Of a stretch of 64,000 nt of DNA, positions 8,263-16,229 are shown piece after piece (within the stretch, counting starts at the first letter, position 1; each line of letters opens with the position of its first letter). The stretch is from contig DBRN01000003.1 of the NCBI GenBank assembly GCA_002305995.1, forward strand, positions 1 through 64,000, in the 5' to 3' direction. Below the pieces are notes generated by a model. The model was not told the origin of the DNA. It ran no database searches and saw only the letters and a list, made by a program, of their open reading frames with translations. Origin of the DNA: Atopobiaceae bacterium UBA1367 (GTDB lineage: Bacteria > Actinomycetota > Coriobacteriia > Coriobacteriales > Atopobiaceae). The position numbers and the translations under genes were made by a program.

Positions 8263-9123
8263 ATGTCAGAAGCCAAGAAGGACGTCGTGGCGCTGGTCGG
8301 CGCGGGCGGCATCGGCATCGCGATCGCGCGCCGCGTTGCGCAGGGCAAGCACCTGGTGGTGACGAGCCGCACGCATGAGAAGGCCGAGCGCATTGCCGAG
8401 TCCCTGCGCATGGACGGCTTCGACGCGAGCGGCGTGGCATGCGACCTCGGCAGCCGCGAGGACATCCTGGCCGTCATCGAGCGCTGCCAGCAGTTCGGCC
8501 CCATCACCAACGTCATCTGCGCGGGAGGAGTGAGCCCCTCTCAGGCCCCCATCGCCGAGATCCTGCGCGTGGACCTCTACGGCTCGAGTGTCCTGCTCGA
8601 GGAGTTCGGCAAGGTGATCGCCCCCGGCGGCTCGGGCGTGGTTGTCTCCAGCCAGTCGGGCCACCGCCTTCCCGACCTCGGGACCGAGCAAAACTGGGCA
8701 CTCGCGATGACCCCGACCGAGGAGCTCCTCGACCTTCCCTTCCTCACCGAGGACAAGATCGGCACGACCCTTCGCGCCTACCAGTACGCCAAGCGCTGCA
8801 ACGTGCTGCGCGTCCAGAGTGCGGCCTGCGAGTGGGGTAGGCGCGACGCCCGCGTGTTCTCCATCTCCCCCGGCATCATCATGACTCCGCTCGCCTTCGA
8901 CGAGCTCAACGGCCCGCGCGGCGAGGGCTACCGCAAGATGCTGGAGCTCATGCCCGCCAAGCGCGCCGGCACCGTGGACGAGATGGGCGCCCTGGTGGCC
9001 TTCCTCATGGGGCCGGAGGCTGGCTTCATCACTGGCACCGACATTCTCTGCGACGGTGGCTCCACGGCGGCCTACTGGTACGGCGACCTGCAGTACCTGC
9101 AGGAGGGCTGGTCCAAGTCATAG
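8263..9123 (+). CDS. Short-chain dehydrogenase/reductase
   Basis: A 286-residue SDR oxidoreductase. It has the Rossmann dinucleotide motif (VGAGGIGIAIA, residues 11-21), a shortened NAG-equivalent (ICAGG) and the catalytic YQYAK pair near residue 172. The C-terminal ITGTDILCDGGST is characteristic of the family. I chose the ATG at 8263 over an in-frame start at 8215 because AAAGGG lies seven bases upstream and the family motif begins soon after. It follows the flavodoxin gene by 55 bases and is probably cotranscribed. The substrate is unknown. Confidence 0.9.
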   Translation: MSEAKKDVVALVGAGGIGIAIARRVAQGKHLVVTSRTHEKAERIAESLRMDGFDASGVACDLGSREDILAVIERCQQFGPITNVICAGGVSPSQAPIAEILRVDLYGSSVLLEEFGKVIAPGGSGVVVSSQSGHRLPDLGTEQNWALAMTPTEELLDLPFLTEDKIGTTLRAYQYAKRCNVLRVQSAACEWGRRDARVFSISPGIIMTPLAFDELNGPRGEGYRKMLELMPAKRAGTVDEMGALVAFLMGPEAGFITGTDILCDGGSTAAYWYGDLQYLQEGWSKS

Positions 9124-9222
9124 AGACCTAGATTGCTTGCATGTGGGGGTGGGCGATGGGTGTCCACTCCTGCTCGATACAAGTGAGTCGTGCTATACGG
9201 GCACATCGTGAAAGGAAACATC

Positions 9223-9542
9223 ATGGAGAAGCTGCAACTTGGCAAGAGCGACCTGTACGTGAGCCCCGTCGGCCTGGGATGCATGCCAAGGCCAAGGAGC
9301 TGCTCGACCTGCTGCATGCCATGGCGGAGGAGAAAGGCTGCACCATGGGCCAGCTCAGCCTCGCGTGGATGATCAACAAGGACCCGCACATCATCCCCAT
9401 CCCCGGCACCCGCAAGCTGGCACGCCTGAAGGAGAACTTTGGGGCGGCGAGCGTGGCCATCACGGCCGAGGAGATTGCCTCCATCGACGCCAAGCTCGAC
9501 ACAATGACCTTCGACGTCTTCGGCGGACATGCTGCGAAGTAG
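9223..9542 (+). pseudogene. Aldo/keto reductase with large internal deletion
   Basis: The ATG at 9223 (AAAGGAA upstream) begins MEKLQLGKSDLYVSPVGLGC, a normal aldo/keto reductase N-terminus. Right after GLGCM the frame breaks and, in another frame, continues AKAKELLDLLHAMAEEKGCT...LAWMINKDPHIIPIPGTRK to the natural C-terminus at 9542. About 200 residues, including the catalytic Asp/Tyr/Lys region, are missing. This is a deletion derivative of a gene like its two intact neighbours. Confidence 0.8.
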
Positions 9543-9597
9543 CACGCCGCTGCATACGTGCAGGTAGGTAGGCACGACCTTTAGAGGGGAGAGCATC

Positions 9598-10566
9598 ATG
9601 CAGTACACAAGACTGGGGAACACGGGCCTGAACGTAAGCCGTATCTGCTTCGGCTGCATGTGGTTCGGCGAGCCGGGCCGCGGTGGCATCGACGCCCGCT
9701 TCGGCGAGGGCCGGGCCCGCGAGGTCATCCGCCACGCCTACGACAAGGGAATCAACTTCTTCGACACGGCCAACTACTACAGCCTCGGTGCCTCCGAGGA
9801 GGTCCTGGGCAAGGTCATCGGAGAGATGGGCGTCCGCGACGACGTGGTCATCTCCACCAAGAGCTACTACCCCATGTACGACGGTACCAACGCCAAGGGC
9901 GTCACCCGCAAGACCCTCTTCCGCGAGGTGGACGCGTCGCTCAGGCGCCTCGGCACCGACTACATTGACCTCTACGTGCCGCACCGCCTCGACCACGACA
10001 CGCCCATGGAGGAGCAGATGGAGGCCCTGAACGACCTCGTGCGCTCCGGTAAGGCGCTCTACGTCGGGGCGTCGGCCATGCATGCCTGGGAGTTCGTGAG
10101 GATGAACTCCATCGCCCGCGAGCACGGCTGGGCGCGGTTCGTGTCCATGCAGGACATGTACAACCTCGTCTACCGCGAGGAGGAGAGGGAGATGCTGCCG
10201 ATGCTGGCCTCCGAGGGCATCGCCTGCACGCCGTTCTCCTCGCTGGCGGGCGGCGTCTTCGCCCGCAGGCCCGAGGACCCGCGCGTCGACAAGTGCGGCG
10301 CCGTGCAGAACGACCACGCCATCGAGGCGGACCGCGAGATCGTGCGCCGCGTGTGGGAGCTCGCCGGGCGCCACGGCGTCTCCACCAGCGTCATCGCCCT
10401 GGCCTGGAACCTCTCCAAGCCCGTGGTCACGAGCCCGCTCATCGGCGCGAGCAAGACCGAGTACGTGGACGACGCCATCGCCGCGCTCGACTTGCGCCTC
10501 ACGCCCGAGGAGTGCGCGTACCTCGAGGAGCCCTACGTGCCGCATAACCAGTACGGCTTTAGGTAG
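9598..10566 (+). CDS. Aldo/keto reductase
   Basis: A 322-residue NADPH-dependent aldo/keto reductase of the potassium-channel-beta-like branch. It begins MQYTRLGNTGLNVSRICFGC. The catalytic GINFFDTANYYSLGASEE carries the Asp and Tyr, VVISTKSYY the Lys and YVPHRLDHDTP the His region. The C-terminal LIGASKTEYVDDAIAALDL is the cofactor-binding end. GAGGGGAGAG precedes the ATG. It follows the deleted reductase by 55 bases. The likely physiological substrates are small carbonyl compounds; the exact one is unknown. Confidence 0.92.
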   Translation: MQYTRLGNTGLNVSRICFGCMWFGEPGRGGIDARFGEGRAREVIRHAYDKGINFFDTANYYSLGASEEVLGKVIGEMGVRDDVVISTKSYYPMYDGTNAKGVTRKTLFREVDASLRRLGTDYIDLYVPHRLDHDTPMEEQMEALNDLVRSGKALYVGASAMHAWEFVRMNSIAREHGWARFVSMQDMYNLVYREEEREMLPMLASEGIACTPFSSLAGGVFARRPEDPRVDKCGAVQNDHAIEADREIVRRVWELAGRHGVSTSVIALAWNLSKPVVTSPLIGASKTEYVDDAIAALDLRLTPEECAYLEEPYVPHNQYGFR

Positions 10567-10682
10567 GGGGAGAGCCCTCTTCATAAGCATGCCTAATCGA
10601 ATGCGGGGGCAAGGTCAGATTGTTCGGCTTGCCTCCGCATCCTAAAGTTGTATCAGGGGACTACATGAGGAGAGGGCACACC

Positions 10683-11813
10683 ATGGCATTGTCTACAGCT
10701 GAGTTCAAGGGGCGCTTCGGCTTCGGGGCCATGCGCCTGCCCATGAAGGACGGCGAGCCCGACTACGAGCTCTGCAACCAGATGTTCGACCGCTTCCTCG
10801 AGGCGGGGCTCAACTACTTCGACACCGCCCACGTCTACCTGGGCGGCAAGAGCGAGGTGGCGCTGCGCAAGTCGCTTGTGGAGCGCCACCCGCGCGAGAG
10901 CTTCTTCCTTACGGACAAGCTCACCCACGGCACCTTCCGCGATCCTGCTTCCATCCGCAGGGTATTCCAGGAGGAGCTCGACGCCTGCGGCGTGGAGCAC
11001 TTCGACCTGCTGCTGGCACACGCGGTCAACGCCGCCCACTATGACATGTACACGCGCCAGGGCGTCTTCGAGGTGGCCAAGGAGTTCGTGGCCGAGGGCC
11101 GCGCCCGCCACTTCGGCATCTCCTACCACGACGGCCCCGAGCTTTTGGACCGCATCCTCACCAAGCACCCCGAGATCGAGGCCGTGCAGCTGCAGATCAA
11201 CTACGAGGACTGGGAGAGCCCGGCCGTCCAGAGCCGCCGCGTGTACGAGGTGGCTACGGCGCACGGCGTGCCCGTCATCGTGATGGAGCCCTGCAAGGGC
11301 GGCCAGCTCGTCAACCTGCCGCCGGTCGCGCAGGCCGCGCTCGACGCGGCACCCAACCCAGAGGGGCTTTCCAACGCGGGCTTCGCCCTGCGCTTCTGTG
11401 CCACGCAGCCCAACGTGGCCATGGTGCTCTCCGGCATGAGCACGATGGAGCAGGTGGAGGACAACCTGCGCGCCATGGCGGGCGACCCCGCCCCGCTCAC
11501 GGAGGAGCAGTTGCAGGCCCTCGTCAACGTGCACGAGGCGTTCAAGACGCTCGGCATGATCCCCTGCACGGCGTGCCACTACTGCACCGACGGCTGCCCC
11601 AAGCGCATCATGATCCCCGAGCTCTTCGGCGACCTCAACGCTAAGCGCGTCTTCGGCGGCTGGAACCCGGGCTGGTATTTCTCCAACGTGCACACGGCAG
11701 ACGGCCACGGCAGGCCGAGCGAGTGCATCAAGTGCGGCAGGTGCGAGCGCGAGTGCCCCCAGGGCCTGCCGATTCGACAGCTGCTGGCCGAGGTGGCAGC
11801 AGAGTTCGAGTAG
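10683..11813 (+). CDS. Aldo/keto reductase with C-terminal ferredoxin-like domain
   Basis: A 376-residue protein. Residues 1-280 are an aldo/keto reductase barrel (FGFGAMRLPM, NYFDTAHVYLGGKSE, LLLAHAVN), and the C-terminus carries cysteine clusters CTACHYCTDGCPK and CIKCGRCERECPQ typical of 4Fe-4S binding. This fusion is common in anaerobes and suggests electron transfer from ferredoxin-like donors. The ATG at 10683 is favoured by AGGAGAGGG six bases upstream; a TTG at 10620 is unlikely. It probably ends the run that starts at 7689, with a 116-base gap before it. Confidence 0.92.
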   Translation: MALSTAEFKGRFGFGAMRLPMKDGEPDYELCNQMFDRFLEAGLNYFDTAHVYLGGKSEVALRKSLVERHPRESFFLTDKLTHGTFRDPASIRRVFQEELDACGVEHFDLLLAHAVNAAHYDMYTRQGVFEVAKEFVAEGRARHFGISYHDGPELLDRILTKHPEIEAVQLQINYEDWESPAVQSRRVYEVATAHGVPVIVMEPCKGGQLVNLPPVAQAALDAAPNPEGLSNAGFALRFCATQPNVAMVLSGMSTMEQVEDNLRAMAGDPAPLTEEQLQALVNVHEAFKTLGMIPCTACHYCTDGCPKRIMIPELFGDLNAKRVFGGWNPGWYFSNVHTADGHGRPSECIKCGRCERECPQGLPIRQLLAEVAAEFE

Positions 11814-11855
11814 GGCGTCGCATCTCACGATATCCAGACCAACGGTTATTTCGAT

Positions 11856-11886
11856 GGGCACTCCTGACATCCTGTCAGGGGTGCCC
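11856..11886. repeat. 14-bp-stem hairpin upstream of TPP-like leader, copy A
   Basis: GGGCACTCCTGACA, loop TCC, TGTCAGGGGTGCCC form a 14-bp stem with one G-U pair. The inner core CCTGACA-TCC-TGTCAGG is identical to the hairpin at 13767-13797. Both copies stand about 40 bases before a TPP-type leader. No U-tract follows on either strand, so it may be a protein-binding palindrome or a weak bidirectional terminator. Confidence 0.7.
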
Positions 11887-11925
11887 ACGCCATCGCGCGG
11901 CCATCGCGCTTCAATTGCATTTGAA

Positions 11926-12078
11926 TAGGGGAGCTGGCGCACGCCGGCTGAGAGGGGCCCAGCGCGGCTGCGACCCGCGGGAGCTGCGAAAGCATCTGTT
12001 CGCAACTCCCGGCACCTGACCTGGGTAATGCCAGTGACCCATGAAAGTAATCCACGCAGTCCCTGAGCTGCGTTTTTT
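11926..12078 (+). promoter_or_regulatory. Orphan TPP-riboswitch-like leader with terminator, copy 3
   Basis: This is the best preserved orphan. GGGGAG, the P3 stem, CTGAGAGG, GACCC, ACCTGACCTGGGTAATGCCAG with P5 (CTGG/CCAG) intact are all present. An extra hairpin (TGCGAA/TTCGCA near 11984-12005) sits where TPP riboswitches often carry a P3a-type extension. The final GCGTAGGGA is again replaced, by TGACCCATGAAAG. A strong terminator follows: ACGCAG (12054-12059), CTGCGT (12068-12073) and a T6 run. The next gene in the same direction is the ATPase at 12506, which has its own promoter, so control of that gene is uncertain. Confidence 0.75.
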
Positions 12079-12079
12079 G

Positions 12080-12450
12080 TTTCCAGTCCACGAGAGTGCA
12101 CGGAGGGCAGTCCACGAGATTGACGGCCGGTGCACGAGCACCCGCGAATCCGCGTGGCAAATCGGCGAACGGTTGGCTCTCTCGCCTATTGGAGGATTCC
12201 TGCATCAGGCCGAGGTATCGGGTGACCGGACAGCCCGGCCCTGTCTTGTTCGGATGCTGACGCCAAGCCCCGTCGCGCGCAGCGAGGGCACGCTCTGCAG
12301 AGCGGCTTTTCTCATGTCCAGCCCAGCTGGTTCCCTTACATGCGATCCGGCCGAACAGACGGCTTGCCTCAAGAGGCGCGGGAAATCAAGTGGCACCTCG
12401 ACGCCATGCTTTGCGGAAGCGATCATGCCTTGAATTCAATCCAAGATTCA
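12080..12450. other. Gene-free stretch after leader 3
   Basis: Near its start it keeps the CGAATC...AATCGGCGAACGG tail shared with the other orphan leaders. An open frame beginning with the ATGAAAG of the leader (12041-12433) crosses it, but its codon use and composition are not protein-like. I see no RNA gene. Confidence 0.4.
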
Positions 12451-12481
12451 TTGACAAATGGCACTAGAGTTTGAATAGAAT
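12451..12481 (+). promoter_or_regulatory. Promoter of ATPase gene
   Basis: A consensus -35 TTGACA (12451-12456) is followed after 19 bases by TAGAAT (12476-12481). The segment is AT-rich in a GC-rich region and ends 25 bases before the ATG at 12506. It makes the ATPase gene independent of the upstream leader. Confidence 0.5.
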
Positions 12482-12505
12482 AGGAGCATCGAAGAAGGAG
12501 GAGGA

Positions 12506-13750
12506 ATGGAAGTCGAGCGCCCAATCTACCTCAAGAGGCTCATAGACCGCATGGACAACGGCTCGGCGAAGGTCGTGACGGGGGTGCGCCGGTGCGGCAA
12601 GTCATACCTGCTCAACAAGATTTTCAGGGGTTATCTCCTTTCGAATGGCGTGCCCGAAGAGCGTGTGGTCACCGTTGCCCTCGATGATGTGCGTGACGAG
12701 GAGTACCTCGACCCGAGGAGGCTCTATGATCGGCTTGCTGCGGCTGCCGCCAAGGGGCACACCTACGCTATTATCGACGAGATTCAGCTCATCGAGGACT
12801 TCGTTCCGCTGGTGAACGGCCTGTTGCGTCTCGAAGACCTGGACCTCTACGTGACGGGGTCGAACTCGCGTCTGCTTTCCACTGACGTGCTCACGGAGTT
12901 CCGCGGACGCGGGGACGAGGTTCGCATGCGGCCGTTCTCGTTCTCGGAGTTTGCCAGTGCGCATCCTGGCGATTCCCGTGCCATGCGAGACTATCTCCTC
13001 TACGGCGGCATGCCAGAGCTGTTGACTCGTTCCGACCACGAGCAGAAGGCGTCCTACTTGCAGAACCTCGTGGCGAAGGTCTACCTCGACGACGTGGTGG
13101 AGCGCCATGGCGTGCGCCTGCGGGACGATCTCGATCGTATCTTCGACGACCTGTGCTCGTCTGTGGGCTCGCTCACCAATCCTTCGAAGATCGCGCGCAC
13201 CCTTCACTCGGCAAAGGGTTCGGGCATAGATGACAACACGGTCCGCGACTATCTTGCGCATCTGGAGGACGCGTTCCTTTTCGATGCGGCGAAGCGTTAC
13301 GACGTGCGTGGCAAGCGATACTTCCAGTCGCTCGCAAAGTACTATGCCTGCGACGTTGGCGTACGCAACGCCCGTCTAAACTACCGCCAGCTCGACGAGA
13401 ACCACCTCATGGAGAACATCGTTTACGCCGAGCTGCGCGCGCGGGGCCTCTCGGTTGACGTGGGGATGGTGCGCTCTCGCGAACAGAGGGGCGGAAAGAG
13501 AGTCGAGCGGCAGCTCGAGGTTGACTTCATTGCCACACGAGGGGGCTCGCGCTGGTACGTCCAGGTAGCCCAGGGCATCGATTACCCGGGGAAGGAGGAG
13601 CAGGAGAAGAAGCCCCTCATCAAGGTGAACGACTCGTTCCGGAAGGTCCTCGTCATCCGCGACGCGCTCATCCCCGCGCATGATGAGAGCGGAATCCTTG
13701 TAATAGGATTGGAGGACTTCCTGCTGGACCAGGGAAGCTTGGATTTGTAG
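12506..13750 (+). CDS. AAA-type ATPase with DUF4143 domain
   Basis: A 414-residue ATPase of the same family as the three near the left end. Walker A is GVRRCGKS (26-33), Walker B is YAIIDEIQ near residue 90, the sensor stretch is YVTGSNSRLLS and the C-terminal signature is LEVDFIATRGG...WYVQVAQG. AAGGAGGAGGA lies just before the ATG. Its closest relative in the window is the product of 3197-4387. It lies between leader 3 and the working TPP riboswitch, with no obvious partner gene. Confidence 0.88.
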   Translation: MEVERPIYLKRLIDRMDNGSAKVVTGVRRCGKSYLLNKIFRGYLLSNGVPEERVVTVALDDVRDEEYLDPRRLYDRLAAAAAKGHTYAIIDEIQLIEDFVPLVNGLLRLEDLDLYVTGSNSRLLSTDVLTEFRGRGDEVRMRPFSFSEFASAHPGDSRAMRDYLLYGGMPELLTRSDHEQKASYLQNLVAKVYLDDVVERHGVRLRDDLDRIFDDLCSSVGSLTNPSKIARTLHSAKGSGIDDNTVRDYLAHLEDAFLFDAAKRYDVRGKRYFQSLAKYYACDVGVRNARLNYRQLDENHLMENIVYAELRARGLSVDVGMVRSREQRGGKRVERQLEVDFIATRGGSRWYVQVAQGIDYPGKEEQEKKPLIKVNDSFRKVLVIRDALIPAHDESGILVIGLEDFLLDQGSLDL

Positions 13751-13766
13751 CCGTAGGCTGTGGCCT

Positions 13767-13797
13767 CGTCACCCCTGACATCCTGTCAGGGGTGACG
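13767..13797. repeat. 14-bp-stem hairpin upstream of TPP riboswitch, copy B
   Basis: A perfect 14-bp stem, CGTCACCCCTGACA and TGTCAGGGGTGACG around a TCC loop, starting 16 bases after the ATPase stop codon. The core equals that of the hairpin at 11856-11886 while the outer arms differ in a compensated way (GGGCAC/GTGCCC there, CGTCAC/GTGACG here). Compensation suggests that the structure itself is kept. Confidence 0.75.
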
Positions 13798-13798
13798 A

Positions 13799-13826
13799 TT
13801 GCGCGTCGCCTTCCATGCGCTACAAT
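13799..13826 (+). promoter_or_regulatory. Promoter of thiamine transporter operon
   Basis: TTGCGC (13799-13804) and TACAAT (13821-13826) are spaced by 16 bases. The predicted start point falls just before the riboswitch. The similar TACAAC before leader 1 suggests that these leaders were copied with their promoters. Confidence 0.5.
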
Positions 13827-13836
13827 ACGTCTCGAA

Positions 13837-13921
13837 TAGGGGAGCTGGCGCACGCCGGCTGAGAGGTGGCCCATCGCGGCCGCGACCCTTGAACCTGATC
13901 TGGGTAATGCCAGCGTAGGGA
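13837..13921 (+). promoter_or_regulatory. TPP (thiamine pyrophosphate) riboswitch
   Basis: A full TPP aptamer: GGGGAG pairs with GACCC (P2), CTGGCG/CGCCGG form P3, CTGAGAGG forms the pyrimidine-binding bulge, and ACCTGATCTGGGTAATGCCAG then CGTAGGGA complete the second arm with P5 CTGG/CCAG. It precedes a thiamine-related transporter operon, which is the expected context, and a terminator. TPP binding should favour the terminator; the GGGACC at 13918-13923 could pair with GGTCCC at 13939-13944 as an antiterminator. Confidence 0.95.
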
Positions 13922-13935
13922 CCGCACAACTCGAT

Positions 13936-13974
13936 CGAGGTCCCGGGCCATGGCGCGGGGCCTCGTCCTTTTTG
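13936..13974 (+). terminator. Riboswitch-controlled intrinsic terminator
   Basis: CGAGGTCCCG pairs with CGGGGCCTCG over ten positions, followed by a run of five T at 13969-13973. It sits between the TPP aptamer and the first gene of the operon. Confidence 0.8.
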
Positions 13975-14020
13975 GCGCCGCGTCGACGAGGCGGCAGCGC
14001 GCCGCAGAAGGGGAGGACGC

Positions 14021-14362
14021 ATGAACTGTGCCATCGCGATCCAGTACCTGCCCATGGACTCCACGTCCGACGACGAGACCTGTCGCATCGTCGACGAGGT
14101 CATCGCCTACATCGACGCCACGGGCGTCGACTACCACGTGGGGCCGTTCGAGACCACCATCGAGGGCGACTACGACCTCTGCATGGAGGTTCTCAGGAAC
14201 TGCCCGCTCGCGGGTGCCAAGACCGGCTGCAGCTCCATGATGACCTACGCCAAGATCGACTTCCGCCCCACCTCCGACGTCATGTCCACCGAGCGCAAGA
14301 TCGGCAGATACCACACGACCGACTCCGAGTTCGCCCCGGCGTCACCTGCCGACGTGGCATAG
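14021..14362 (+). CDS. Thiamine-binding protein, YkoF/MTH1187 family
   Basis: A 113-residue protein of the MTH1187/YkoF-like thiamine-binding fold (MNCAIAIQYLPMD...VDYHVGPFETTIEGDYD). Such proteins bind thiamine or its precursor hydroxymethylpyrimidine and often occur with ABC transporters for it. There is no signal peptide, so it acts in the cytoplasm. GGGGAGGA lies before the ATG. It is the first gene after the TPP riboswitch and ends eight bases before the permease gene. Confidence 0.88.
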   Translation: MNCAIAIQYLPMDSTSDDETCRIVDEVIAYIDATGVDYHVGPFETTIEGDYDLCMEVLRNCPLAGAKTGCSSMMTYAKIDFRPTSDVMSTERKIGRYHTTDSEFAPASPADVA

Positions 14363-14370
14363 GGCCGCTC

Positions 14371-15153
14371 GTGTCCTCCGCGCAGGCCGCCGAGCCGACC
14401 AAGGCCCGCCGCATCGCCGTCCCGGGCGTTGCGGTGGCGACGCTGCTCCTCGTCTGGGAGCTGGTCGTGCGCTGCGGCGTGGTACCCAACTTCCTGCTGC
14501 CATCCCCCACGCAGGTGGTGGCGGCGCTCGTGGGCGACGCCGCCCTGCTCGCCAGCCATGCGGGAACGACCCTCATGGAGGCGCTGCTCGGCCTGGCCAT
14601 CGGCGTGGCGGTGGGCTTTGCGACGGCGGTGCTCATGGATCGCTTCGAGACCGTCTCCCTGGCCCTCGATCCGCTCATCACCATCTCGCAGACCATTCCC
14701 ACGGTGGCTGTCGCGCCGCTTCTGGTGCTCTGGTTTGGCTACGGCCTCGCACCCAAGGTCATCCTCATCGTCCTGACCACGTTCTTCCCGGTGGCCGTCT
14801 CGCTGGTTGTGGGCTTTCGCGCCGTGGACCCCGACATGATCGACCTCATGCGTACCATGGGCGCCTCCGACCTGCAGGTCTTTTTGCAGGTCAAGCTGCC
14901 TGGCGCGCTCGAGCACCTCTTCTCGGGCCTGCGCATCAGCGCCACCTATGCCATCGTGGGCGCCGTCATCTCCGAGTGGCTTGGCGGCTTCTCGGGTCTC
15001 GGCGTCTACATGACGCGCGTCCGCAAGTCGTTTTCCTACGACCGCATGTTCGCGGTCATCATCCTTATCTCCGTCCTCTCGCTCGCGCTGATGCGCCTCG
15101 TCGACGCGCTCGAATGCCTGTGCATGCCCTGGAAGCGGACGGACGAAACGTAG
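14371..15153 (+). CDS. thiX: ABC transporter permease for thiamine precursor
   Basis: A 260-residue membrane permease with about six hydrophobic helices and the cytoplasmic loop MRTMGASDLQVFLQVKLPGALEHLFSG (the EAA-type motif that contacts the ATPase; key residues GAS...LPGAL). The start is the GTG at 14371, which has AGGG six bases before it; longer open sequence upstream overlaps the previous gene. With the binding protein and ATPase downstream it matches ThiXYZ-type transporters of hydroxymethylpyrimidine. The symbol is given by context rather than by residue-level evidence. Confidence 0.85.
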   Translation: MSSAQAAEPTKARRIAVPGVAVATLLLVWELVVRCGVVPNFLLPSPTQVVAALVGDAALLASHAGTTLMEALLGLAIGVAVGFATAVLMDRFETVSLALDPLITISQTIPTVAVAPLLVLWFGYGLAPKVILIVLTTFFPVAVSLVVGFRAVDPDMIDLMRTMGASDLQVFLQVKLPGALEHLFSGLRISATYAIVGAVISEWLGGFSGLGVYMTRVRKSFSYDRMFAVIILISVLSLALMRLVDALECLCMPWKRTDET

Positions 15154-15182
15154 TGGCCCACAGGCCACGGAAGGGAAGTCCC

Positions 15183-16229
15183 ATGAACCTCAGCACGAGC
15201 CTCAACAGGAGCCTCAACAGGAGCCTCACCCGCCGCTCCCTCATTGCCACCTCCGCCGCCATCGCGGGCCTTGGGCTGGCCTCCTGCGGCACCACGGGCA
15301 CCGACACCGCAGGCACCGGTGGAACCACCGCCAAGGTCATCTTCTGCCTCGACTACACCCCAAACACCAACCACACGGGCATCTACGTGGCCCAGAGACA
15401 GGGCTTCTTCGCCGAGGAGGGCCTCGAGGTCGAGATCGTCCAACCCGCCGAGGACACCGCCGAGGCCATGCTCGGCACGGGTCAGGCACAGCTGGGCGTG
15501 AGCTACCAGGACTACATCGCCAACGCCTATGCGGGTGGCAACACGGGCTTCTCGGCCGTGGCTGCCATCGTCCAGCACAACACCAGCGGCATCATGAGCC
15601 GTCGCGAGGACGGCGTCACCGAGCCTAAGGCCATGGAGGGCCTGCGCTACGCGACCTGGGAGATGCCCATCGAGCAGGCCATCGTCCGGCACATCGTGGA
15701 GAAGGACGGCGGTGACTATGACAAGGTCAGGCTGGTGCCCTATACCGTCGACGACGAGATCAGCGGGCTCAAGGCCGACCTGTTCGACACCGTGTGGTCC
15801 TATGAGGGCTGGGCGGTCCAGAACGCGACCGTGCGGGACTATCCCGTCAGCTACTTCAGCTTCATCTCCATCGACGAGGTCTTTGACTACTACACGCCGG
15901 TCATCGCGGCGAACGACGAGTTCTGCGAGGGCAACCCCGAGGTGGTGAGGGCGTTCTTGCGCGCCGCCAAGAAGGGCTACGAGCTTGCCATCGAGCGCCC
16001 CGACGAGGCCGCCGACATCCTCTGCGAGGTCGTCCCCGAGCTGGATGCCGCCCTGGTGCGGCAGAGCGCGGCCTTCCTCGCGGAGGAGTACCAGGCCGAC
16101 GCCACCAGCTGGGGCCTCATCGACGGCAGGCGCTGGTCGGCCTTCTTCCAGTGGCTGAACGACAACAGCCTGGTGGAGCGTCCCCTCGACGTCGATGCCG
16201 GCTGGACCATGGACTACCTGGAGGCGTAG
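15183..16229 (+). CDS. thiY: Substrate-binding lipoprotein, NMT1/THI5-like
   Basis: A 348-residue solute-binding protein. The first 35 residues contain an Asn/Ser/Leu-repeated head (SLNRSLNRSL), an RRSLI twin-arginine-like pair and the lipobox LASC, so it is exported and lipid-anchored. The mature part begins with VIFCLDYTPNTNHTGIYVA, the signature of the NMT1/THI5-like family that binds hydroxymethylpyrimidine. GAAGGGAAG precedes the ATG. It lies between the permease and ATPase genes of a TPP-regulated operon. Confidence 0.9.
   Translation: MNLSTSLNRSLNRSLTRRSLIATSAAIAGLGLASCGTTGTDTAGTGGTTAKVIFCLDYTPNTNHTGIYVAQRQGFFAEEGLEVEIVQPAEDTAEAMLGTGQAQLGVSYQDYIANAYAGGNTGFSAVAAIVQHNTSGIMSRREDGVTEPKAMEGLRYATWEMPIEQAIVRHIVEKDGGDYDKVRLVPYTVDDEISGLKADLFDTVWSYEGWAVQNATVRDYPVSYFSFISIDEVFDYYTPVIAANDEFCEGNPEVVRAFLRAAKKGYELAIERPDEAADILCEVVPELDAALVRQSAAFLAEEYQADATSWGLIDGRRWSAFFQWLNDNSLVERPLDVDAGWTMDYLEA

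Noticed and set aside
12200..12430. A tRNA or small RNA in the spacer before 12506
   Set aside because: No T-loop (GGTTCGAATCC-like) or cloverleaf pairing could be found.
1700..12433. Short frames starting at the ATGAAAG/ATGAAGG of the orphan leaders (1697, 6490, 12041)
   Set aside because: The starts align, but sequences diverge quickly, they read through terminator stems and lack ribosome sites; the similarity is explained by the RNA repeat.
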